5,369 nt of DNA from Rhizobiaceae bacterium. Its GTDB lineage: Bacteria; Pseudomonadota; Alphaproteobacteria; Rhizobiales; Rhizobiaceae. Of this stretch, positions 1-4,300 are shown in pieces (within the stretch, counting starts at the first letter, position 1; each line of letters starts with the position of its first letter). The notes under the pieces are model-generated. The model saw nothing but the letters and a program-made list of their open reading frames with translations, was not told the DNA's origin and did no database searches. A program made the translations under genes and the position numbers. The stretch spans positions 1 to 5,369 of the forward strand of contig JACMIV010000361.1 of the NCBI GenBank assembly GCA_014380965.1, read 5' to 3'.

Positions 1-1
1 C

Positions 2-583
2 GCCGGCTATGCGAGGCACGCGAGCTGGCCGGACCTTGTCGGCATCGGCTCCTCGACCGGCGGCGTCGAAGCCCTGATGGCCGTCCTGTCCACCTTTCCG
101 GCCGACTGCCCGCCGACGCTCATCGTCCAGCACCTGCCGGCGGCTTTCACGAGCTCGTTCTGCGCAAGGCTCGACAAGATCTGCAAGGCCACCGTCGTCG
201 AGGGCGCGAACGGCGCCGAGCTCCAGCGCGGCCACGTCTACGTCGCGCCCGGCGCCCAGCACATGACGCTCGTCGGCAAGGGCGCGGGACAACGCCTGAA
301 GCTCAGCCAGGAGGACCCGGTGAACGGCCACCGTCCTTCGGTCGACATGCTGTTCGAATCGCTTGCCGAGACGTTCACCGGCAAGATGACAGGCATCATC
401 CTCACCGGAATGGGCCGCGACGGCGCGCAAGGGCTGCTCCGGATGCGCGAGCGCGGCGCCCGCACCATGGCGCAGGACGAGGCGACATCGCTCGTCTACG
501 GCATGCCGCGCGTCGCCTACGAGATCGGCGCCGCCGAACGCCGCGTTCCGCTGGCGCAGGTCGTGCGCGAAACCTTCGCCTGA
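2..583 (+). CDS. cheB: CheB, protein-glutamate methylesterase/glutamine deamidase, C-terminal catalytic domain (5' end outside window)
   Basis: CheB removes methyl groups from glutamates of chemoreceptors and deamidates receptor glutamines, opposing CheR during adaptation; it is cytoplasmic. The 193 visible residues (reading frame from base 2, stop TGA 581-583) begin in what looks like the interdomain linker and then cover the whole methylesterase domain. The catalytic triad is intact: Ser18 in GIGSSTGG, His44 in VQHLP and Asp140 in GMGRDGAQG. Their spacing (26 and 122 residues from Ser to His and Asp) equals that of Salmonella CheB Ser164/His190/Asp286. NGHRPSVDMLF is another family hallmark. 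A receiver domain is expected upstream but lies outside the window, so a stand-alone methylesterase cannot be excluded. The next gene, cheY, is in the order seen in rhizobial che operons, but 316 bases away. Family assignment is very secure. Confidence 0.95.
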   Translation, partial: AGYARHASWPDLVGIGSSTGGVEALMAVLSTFPADCPPTLIVQHLPAAFTSSFCARLDKICKATVVEGANGAELQRGHVYVAPGAQHMTLVGKGAGQRLKLSQEDPVNGHRPSVDMLFESLAETFTGKMTGIILTGMGRDGAQGLLRMRERGARTMAQDEATSLVYGMPRVAYEIGAAERRVPLAQVVRETFA

Positions 584-698
584 CCGACTGCGAAGCGACG
601 GCGGGCACCTTTCCGGGGCAGTCTCCGGACGGCACGCCGCGAGGGGCAAGCCGCCCGTCGCACACCTTTCGGAATGAACGACAAGTACTTCGGGTTGT

Positions 699-716
699 AT
701 AGTCTCCATAGTCTCA
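699..716. repeat. Two-copy tandem repeat, 9-base unit
   Basis: ATAGTCTC occurs at 699-706 and again at 708-715, each followed by one further base (C, then A), giving a 9-base period. It lies in the AT-richer part of the cheB-cheY gap, about 190 bases upstream of cheY. It could be a pair of same-side operator half-sites about one helical turn apart, or a chance slippage product. No known binding site was recognised. Confidence 0.5.
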
Positions 717-789
717 GCTTATCGTCGGGAAGCAAAGAAAGAGCGCCGATCCCAATTTCGGGTGACCTGACGGATGGTGGTTTGTTAAG

Positions 790-799
790 ACCGATCGGT
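790..799. repeat. 10-base perfect palindrome ACCGATCGGT
   Basis: ACCGATCGGT is its own reverse complement and sits directly upstream of the TTGACG hexamer at 805-810, about 100 bases before cheY. That placement would fit a regulator site overlapping a promoter. A perfect palindrome of ten bases also arises by chance in GC-rich DNA, and I do not recognise the motif. Confidence 0.35.
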
Positions 800-899
800 T
801 CAAATTGACGCAAGATCGAAGGGTTCAGGAGCGAGCTTCCAGGCGGAGCGGACGACCGGTCTTCGGACCTCATGAGATGATGTTGGAAGGAACGAGGAC

Positions 900-1289
900 A
901 TGGCCTTCAAGGCACAGTTGAAAGTCCTGATCGTCGACGATCAGCGCACCAGCCGGATGCTGATCCGCGACGCGCTCGACCAGCTCGGCATCCAGCAGAT
1001 CACGATGGCCGTCGACGGCGAGGAGGCGTTGAAGATGATGATGACGGCGCCCTGCCACATCGTCATCTCCGACTTCAACATGCCGAAGCTCGACGGCCTC
1101 CAGCTCCTGAAGGCGGTCCGCTCCTATCCCCCGACGAAGAAGACGCCTTTCATCATCCTCACCGGGCGCGGCGACAAGGAACTCGTCCAGAAGGCCGCGG
1201 CCCTCGGCGTCAACAACTTCCTCGTCAAGCCGATCTCCCTCCCGGTCCTCCAGAAGACCATCGAAGCCGTCGTCGGGAAACTGCAGTGA
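900..1289 (+). CDS. cheY: CheY-type single-domain chemotaxis response regulator (CheY2 position)
   Basis: The product is a 129-residue receiver domain, phosphorylated by CheA, that in rhizobia binds the flagellar motor switch. All functional residues are present: acidic pocket Asp13-Asp14 in LIVDDQ, phospho-acceptor Asp58 in [11 protein letters not shown], Thr88 in ILTGRG, aromatic switch residue Phe107 and Lys110-Pro111 in FLVKP. Length equals a bare CheY with no output domain. The ATG at 900 is chosen because the receiver fold begins a few residues later and GGAAGG lies at 885-890, nine bases upstream. The stop TGA (1287-1289) shares its A with the ATG of cheD, suggesting coupled translation. 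By position between cheB and cheD it corresponds to S. meliloti CheY2, the motor regulator, rather than CheY1, the phosphate sink near cheA. That sub-type call rests on synteny, not on a distinguishing motif. Confidence 0.93.
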   Translation: MAFKAQLKVLIVDDQRTSRMLIRDALDQLGIQQITMAVDGEEALKMMMTAPCHIVISDFNMPKLDGLQLLKAVRSYPPTKKTPFIILTGRGDKELVQKAAALGVNNFLVKPISLPVLQKTIEAVVGKLQ

Positions 1290-1825
1290 TGAGCGATACG
1301 ATTGCCAGACGCCGCCTTCACATCATCCAAGGCGAAGCCAAGTGGGGTTCGGGCGAGGACCTCGTCCTCACGACGCTGCTCGGCTCCTGCGTCGCGGCCT
1401 GCCTCCGCGATCCCGTCGCCGGCGTCGGCGGCATGAACCACTTCCTTCTTCCCGGTGGCTCCGAAGGGGCCGGCAAGTCGCGTTCGGAAAGCTACGGCCT
1501 GTATCTCATGGAGCTGCTCATCAACGGCCTCCTGAAGAAGGGCGCGCGTCGCGAGCGATTCGAGGCCAAGCTGTTCGGCGGCGCGCGCACGGTCGACGGA
1601 CTGTCCGACATCGGCGCCAAGAATGCGAGCTTCGCCAAGGAGTTCCTGCGCATGGAAGGGATCAACCACGTCGGCGGCGATCTCGGCGGTCAGCAGGGGC
1701 GGCGCATCGAATACTGGCCGCACACGGGACGCGCCCGCCAGATCTTCCTCGAAAAATCCGCCGCCTTGCCGCCGCCGCCGCCGCCGCGCGCACAGGCCTC
1801 CAACGGCGACCTGGAGCTGTTCTGA
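1289..1825 (+). CDS. cheD: CheD, chemoreceptor glutamine deamidase
   Basis: CheD hydrolyses specific glutamines on chemoreceptors to glutamates, making them methylatable and tuning kinase activation; it is cytoplasmic. The 178-residue product shows the family core: Thr28 and Cys34 in [14 protein letters not shown] and His51 in GGMNHFLLP. The nucleophile-to-His spacing of 17 equals that of Thermotoga CheD Cys27/His44. KLFGGA (about residues 92-97) and a [10 protein letters not shown] segment follow. The ATG at 1289 overlaps the cheY stop (TGATG), with GGGA about ten bases upstream; a GTG at 1286 would add one residue. Residues 161-166 are six consecutive prolines, after which a short, probably disordered tail ends in GDLELF. 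That tail resembles the end of the next protein. Only two bases separate the stop from the first ATG of the next frame. Confidence 0.95.
   Translation: MSDTIARRRLHIIQGEAKWGSGEDLVLTTLLGSCVAACLRDPVAGVGGMNHFLLPGGSEGAGKSRSESYGLYLMELLINGLLKKGARRERFEAKLFGGARTVDGLSDIGAKNASFAKEFLRMEGINHVGGDLGGQQGRRIEYWPHTGRARQIFLEKSAALPPPPPPRAQASNGDLELF
1769..1786 (+). repeat. CCG trinucleotide run encoding six prolines in CheD
   Basis: Six CCG codons in a row (CheD residues 161-166), embedded in a longer run of CCG/GCC units. Runs of three or more prolines slow ribosomes and depend on elongation factor P, which is established for bacteria in general. The run links the folded CheD domain to its acidic C-terminal tail. 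As a simple repeat it could also vary in length between strains. Confidence 0.8.
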
Positions 1826-1827
1826 CA

Positions 1828-2304
1828 ATGGACGATCTTTCCGCAAGTCTCGCCGCTCATCCAGCCGACGAGGCCACGACCCACGTTCCGCCGTCGCACC
1901 CTTCGATCCCGCTCCGAGCCGAGGCACGCCCGATGTCGATCACGCCGCTTTCCGACATTCTGTCCCGGCTCTCCTACGAGCTGCATGCGCTCGCCGATTC
2001 GACGGAGGAGTTCCACCACCTCGCCTTCGACGAGGACGGTCCGCGCGCCGGCCCGCGCGGTCTCGACGACGCAGCCTTCGTCAAGGCCGCCCAGAGCATC
2101 GACCACACCCAGCAGATCCTCGCCAATCTCTCCGAATTCGTCGGCTGCCTCGCCATGGCGGCGCCCGAGGACCTGACGCTCGACACCCATCAGGCGCTGT
2201 CGCTGATCACCCTCAGCGACCTCAAGGCACGCCTCGTGGAAACGCCGGAAGCGGGAACCGAGCCCGAACGCCAGGAAGCCGGCGACGCGGATATATTCTT
2301 CTGA
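1828..2304 (+). CDS. cheT: CheT-like chemotaxis protein with CheZ-type DXXXQ phosphatase motif
   Basis: A gene directly after cheD in rhizobial che operons is cheT. S. meliloti CheT is reported to speed dephosphorylation of CheY1-P through a DXXXQ helix and to bind CheR. This product (158 residues from the ATG at 1828) has that motif as DHTQQ, Asp92 to Gln96 (2101-2115), in a predicted helix, as in E. coli CheZ (D143 and Q147, DLTGQ). The rest looks mainly helical, with an acidic tail ending GDADIFF. The start is uncertain. ATG 1828 follows the cheD stop by two bases with GGAG eleven bases upstream. ATG 1933 (123 residues) has GAGG eight bases upstream and removes a proline-rich 35-residue leader with atypical codons, giving a length closer to what I recall for CheT. 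I slightly favour 1933 biologically but list the longer frame. Identity rests on synteny plus motif, not on an alignment. Confidence 0.8.
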   Translation: MDDLSASLAAHPADEATTHVPPSHPSIPLRAEARPMSITPLSDILSRLSYELHALADSTEEFHHLAFDEDGPRAGPRGLDDAAFVKAAQSIDHTQQILANLSEFVGCLAMAAPEDLTLDTHQALSLITLSDLKARLVETPEAGTEPERQEAGDADIFF

Positions 2305-2313
2305 CAATCAGCG

Positions 2314-2321
2314 TAAGGAGG
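2314..2321 (+). promoter_or_regulatory. Orphan perfect Shine-Dalgarno sequence TAAGGAGG
   Basis: TAAGGAGG is fully complementary to the 3' end of 16S rRNA and begins ten bases after the cheT-like stop, where the ribosome site of a next operon gene would be. No substantial frame follows: the nearest starts (GTG 2336, ATG 2348) open frames that end at 2404 after about 20 codons. It looks like the remains of a lost downstream gene, or the site of an untracked micro-ORF. Confidence 0.45.
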
Positions 2322-2353
2322 GCAGCTGAGGGGCCGTGAGGCGAAGGATGGAG

Positions 2354-2397
2354 AAACCGGCTATTCCGTTCGCGCAATCGTCCGAAACGGCCGGCTT
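2354..2397. terminator. Possible bidirectional hairpin between convergent genes
   Basis: CCGGC (2357-2361) can pair with GCCGG (2390-2394), with AA/TT pairs outside (2354-2355 with 2396-2397) across one mismatch, and CGTT (2367-2370) with AACG (2386-2389) inside. The hairpin is bulged and has no T-run on either strand, so it is a weak candidate. Its placement between two converging reading frames, ending just before the stop of the minus-strand gene, is what makes a terminator plausible. Confidence 0.3.
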
Positions 2398-2400
2398 GTC

Positions 2401-2760
2401 CTAAGCGACCTTCGAAATGCCGCCGAGAACGTCCGCCTCGGAAAAGGGCTTCGGAACGAAGCCGACGGGCCTATAGGCGGCGGCGATCTCGCGGGTCTTG
2501 GCGTCGAGATTGCCGCTGATGAAGAGAGACGGAACGTCGAAGCGCTCCCGAAGCCGCCGAGCGGTCTCGAGCCCGTTGGTGCCGCGCGCGAGATTCATGT
2601 CCATCAGCGCCAGATCGGGGCGGTCCGCCTCGGCGATCTTCAGCGCCTGATGCATATCGGCCGCCGTGCCGATCACCTCGTGACCTGCCGACGTCAGGAT
2701 ATCCTCGAGATCCATGGCAAGGATCAGCTCGTCTTCGACGATCAGAACGCGCAGGGTCAT
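2401..2760 (-). CDS. Single-domain (receiver-only) response regulator, HWE/HisKA_2-associated type
   Basis: The 119-residue product is one receiver domain with no output domain. It carries the acidic pair Glu9-Asp10 in LIVEDE, phospho-acceptor Asp54 in LMDMNLARGTNG, Ser82 in PSLFISGN and Lys104-Pro105-Phe106 in GFVPKPF. The segment around Ser82 has the layout of the FAT GUY receivers (PFxFATGY) that in alphaproteobacteria pair with HWE/HisKA_2 kinases, but with Ile-Ser and Asn instead of Ala-Thr and Tyr. The start is ATG at 2760: the fold begins at MTLRVLIVEDE and AGGGG (complement of 2769-2773) lies eight bases upstream. An in-frame ATG at 2874 adds unlikely, receiver-unrelated sequence. The gene is convergent with the che block and is probably not part of it; no kinase is encoded nearby. 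Role could be a phosphate sink, relay or stress/light signalling. Receiver identity is secure, partner unknown. Confidence 0.88.
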   Translation of the reverse strand: MTLRVLIVEDELILAMDLEDILTSAGHEVIGTAADMHQALKIAEADRPDLALMDMNLARGTNGLETARRLRERFDVPSLFISGNLDAKTREIAAAYRPVGFVPKPFSEADVLGGISKVA

Positions 2761-3080
2761 GCTGACGACCCCTGCAGGCAAATCGGGTTTTTCTGCTTTG
2801 GCAAAGGCCCTGAAAGACGCGAAGCCATGCCGGCGTTTATGAAGATCAAATGCAAGACCCCTTCGAAGCCGCACCCCGTCTCGACCGATGATGTCCTGCT
2901 CATATGCATGTCACACTACTCAAATGGCACTCTCTGCCGTCATTTTTCCGGATGGCCACCCCGCCGTCCAACTCATGCTCGCGTCCTACGTTCGATCGTC
3001 GCCGACTGCCGCAAATACCGCCGCGAGGCCCATGCCTTGATGAGCGCACGACGGACGCTTTCTGAACCAACTGACCCGAC

Positions 3081-3105
3081 AACTCCAACGCGGCCGTTCG
3101 GTTCC
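3081..3105 (-). promoter_or_regulatory. Weak sigma-EcfG-like promoter match
   Basis: On the minus strand GGAAC (3105-3101), a 16-base spacer and AGTT (3084-3081) match the general-stress sigma factor EcfG consensus GGAAC-N16/17-CGTT except for one base of the -10 box. It points towards the receiver-only response regulator, whose family often feeds into the general stress response, but would leave a leader of over 300 bases. A match this good in about 1 kb of non-coding DNA could occur by chance. Confidence 0.2.
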
Positions 3106-3181
3106 ACTCTGATTGCTCATTCAGCATTTAAAGCTGTCGCGGCCCTGATTGGTAGCGGGTCGACGGTGAAAATCGCTTCGC

Positions 3182-3203
3182 CAGCCCCTCGATCAACCCC
3201 TCG
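3182..3203. repeat. Two imperfect 10-base direct repeats next to the OMP gene stop
   Basis: CAGCCCCTCG (3182-3191) and CAACCCCTCG (3194-3203) differ at one base and are 12 bases apart start to start. They end just two bases beyond the stop codon of the minus-strand gene. They form no good hairpin, so a terminator role is not supported; a small slippage duplication is the simplest reading. Confidence 0.4.
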
Positions 3204-3205
3204 GC

Positions 3206-3994
3206 TCAGAACCGCCACCAGACTGCGGTGATGAGCCCACGCTCGCGCGGGGTCCTCGCACCCGCGACCGTCGCGATGCCGCCGACCTGGACGGAGAGGC
3301 GGGAGGTGACATCGTAGACGGCGCTGACGGCGAGCTTGTGCTCGCGCTCCACTGCGCCGCCGGAGGCGTCACCCGCCACCACCGCGTTGAATGTCTGCGC
3401 CAGAAGGAGAAGGCGCGGACGTGGGCGGACACCGACGGTGAGGTCGACGCGGATTTCGTCGGCAGGATCCCCGAAGCGGCGCCGGAACCCCGCCTCGGCA
3501 TTGACGAAAGCGGGGTAAGCACCCGCGCTCCAGCCGTAGCCCGCCGCAAGCCGGAGGTCGAGATCGCCGGTTTCGCCGCCTTCCTCCCGCTCCAGCGCGA
3601 CGCGGCCGACGGCCTCCGCTGACACGACCGCTCCCCGGCTTTCGTAGAGGCGAGCGCGCAGGCCGAACCCGACGAGCCCGAACCGTCCCTCGTCGAACAT
3701 CGGCGCTCGGCCGGACGAGACGCTTTGCCATTCCGCGCGGCCGATCACGGTGACGCCGTCGGAAAGGCCGTATTCGGCAAGGGCCTGCATGTCGGCCTTG
3801 CGGAAGACGGGGATGGCGGAGGGATCGCCGCTCTTGCCGAAGGACTCGCTCGCCTCGGCATAGAGCCCGCTGACGATCACCTCTCCCTCGCCCGTCTTTT
3901 TGGTCCAGGCTCCTGCCACGGCCTGCACCGTGCCCGAAGCGACGACGCAGAAACAGGCAAGCGCGCAAACGAGACTTTGGCGACGAAGAGCCAT
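3206..3994 (-). CDS. Secreted protein, probable small outer-membrane beta-barrel, function unknown
   Basis: The 262-residue product starts with a clear Sec signal peptide: MALRRQS, a hydrophobic stretch to about residue 23 and a likely cleavage after AVA at residue 27. The mature part (about 235 residues) alternates polar and hydrophobic residues in short strands rich in Gly, Tyr, Trp and Arg, for example GEVIVSGLYAEA, DGVTVIGRAEWQS, RFGLVGFGLRARLYE and HKLAVSAVYDV. It ends in WWRF, a terminal Phe typical of Bam-dependent outer-membrane proteins. Similar GAWT-beginning uncharacterised proteins are common in Hyphomicrobiales; I know no function for them, and a substrate channel or structural role are both possible. 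ATG 3994 is chosen from the signal peptide; no good ribosome site is visible, and a GTG at 4009 would add five residues. A frame extending to 4153 has no signal-peptide logic. The gene is divergent from prpE. Confidence 0.82.
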   Translation of the reverse strand: MALRRQSLVCALACFCVVASGTVQAVAGAWTKKTGEGEVIVSGLYAEASESFGKSGDPSAIPVFRKADMQALAEYGLSDGVTVIGRAEWQSVSSGRAPMFDEGRFGLVGFGLRARLYESRGAVVSAEAVGRVALEREEGGETGDLDLRLAAGYGWSAGAYPAFVNAEAGFRRRFGDPADEIRVDLTVGVRPRPRLLLLAQTFNAVVAGDASGGAVEREHKLAVSAVYDVTSRLSVQVGGIATVAGARTPRERGLITAVWWRF

Positions 3995-4300
3995 GCGACG
4001 ACCGATCACTGAACGCGACACATCGGAGGCTTCACTCAACCTCAGAGTCCTGCCGGTTGCAATACGATCCGGCGGCACACGCGAAAAACATCGGCTGGCA
4101 CGAGATGTCCGGCGAGAGTCGACCTCTCGACGCGGGCGATCGGCACCCGTCAAAGACCCATTCCCTTGTCTGGCTCAGCCGCATAGAGTGCGCTGCAATA
4201 CAAGGCGTATCGGCGGTCGCCGGCGGGCTGGCAAGCTCTTGCTGGTCCGTCGCGGTTGGGAGGCCGGAAGCGCCATATGCCGTGTCTTCGGGAGGACATC
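3995..4300. other. 306-bp divergent intergenic region between OMP gene and prpE
   Basis: Promoters for both genes should lie here, but no convincing -35/-10 pair was found on either strand. It holds the exact inverted repeat at 4113-4129, a short GCAAG-CT-CTTGC inverted repeat (4231-4242), and TGCAATAC twice in the same orientation (4058-4065, 4194-4201). The first copy contains the palindrome TTGCAA. GGAGG at 4291-4295, five bases before the prpE ATG, is the ribosome site that fixes that start. No gene was recognised: frames crossing this region lack motifs. Confidence 0.5.
4113..4129. repeat. Perfect 6-bp inverted repeat with 5-base loop
   Basis: CGAGAG (4113-4118) and CTCTCG (4124-4129) flank TCGAC, and every arm base pairs. 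It lies near the middle of the divergent region, 118 bases from the OMP start and 171 from the prpE start, so it could be a shared operator or an RNA hairpin in a leader. No T-run follows on either strand, which argues against a terminator. Confidence 0.45.

Larger units (their letters stand above)
584..899. other. 316-bp intergenic region between cheB and cheY, possible separate promoter region
   Basis: No convincing gene is present. The stretch from about 670 to 840 is clearly richer in A and T than the flanking genes. It holds a weak inverted repeat (612-616 TCCGG with 625-629 CCGGA) without a T-run, a 9-base tandem duplication (699-716), and a 10-base palindrome (790-799). A TTGACG hexamer at 805-810 resembles an alphaproteobacterial -35 box, but no good -10 follows at the usual distance. 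A 44-codon open frame (674-808) has no recognisable product and no clear ribosome site. The length and composition suggest that cheY-cheD-cheT can be transcribed apart from cheB; this is inference. Confidence 0.5.
2761..3205. other. 445-bp intergenic region without a recognisable gene
   Basis: The stretch upstream of the response regulator is lower in GC than the genes on both sides. Open frames on either strand (the longest minus-strand one about 75 codons, 3127-2900; a plus-strand one of about 50 codons ending near 3040) have no recognisable motif or ribosome site. Close to the response regulator start there is an 11-base near-palindrome, CTTTG-G-CAAAG (2796-2806). Two imperfect 10-base direct repeats (3182-3203) sit next to the stop of the outer-membrane protein gene. 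A sigma-EcfG-like box pair lies at 3081-3105. It could hold a long 5' leader, a small RNA or a decayed gene; nothing in it settles which. Confidence 0.5.

Noticed and set aside
564..580. CheB C-terminus RETFA resembling the receptor pentapeptide NWETF that tethers CheR and CheB
   Set aside because: This segment is the ordinary last helix region of CheB, and three matching residues are not enough to argue for a tether.
780..804. Possible CtrA site (TTAA-N7-TTAA) in the cheB-cheY gap
   Set aside because: Only one TTAA half-site is present; the second half reads TTCAA and the spacing is wrong.
674..808. 44-codon open frame in the cheB-cheY gap
   Set aside because: No good ribosome site and no recognisable product. 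Conservation could revive it, but it cannot be supported from this sequence alone.
1124..1927. Long minus-strand open frame across cheY, cheD and cheT
   Set aside because: It lies antisense to three well-supported genes, has an arginine-rich, motif-free translation and no ribosome site; typical of antisense frames in high-GC DNA.
2348..2404. 18-codon micro-ORF after the CheT-like gene
   Set aside because: It has an acceptable GAGG spacing but is very short, overlaps the candidate terminator and shows no codon bias that can be judged; kept only as an alternative in the findings.
2900..3127. 75-codon minus-strand open frame upstream of the response regulator
   Set aside because: No recognisable domain, no clear ribosome site, and the composition resembles non-coding sequence.
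3145..3190. tRNA-like strings (GGTAGCG near 3152 and GACGGTGAAAATC near 3162)
   Set aside because: No acceptor or anticodon stem can be formed around them.
2650..3231. Plus-strand open frame across the response regulator start and the intergenic region
   Set aside because: Its first part is antisense to the receiver domain, and the rest shows no recognisable motif or ribosome site.
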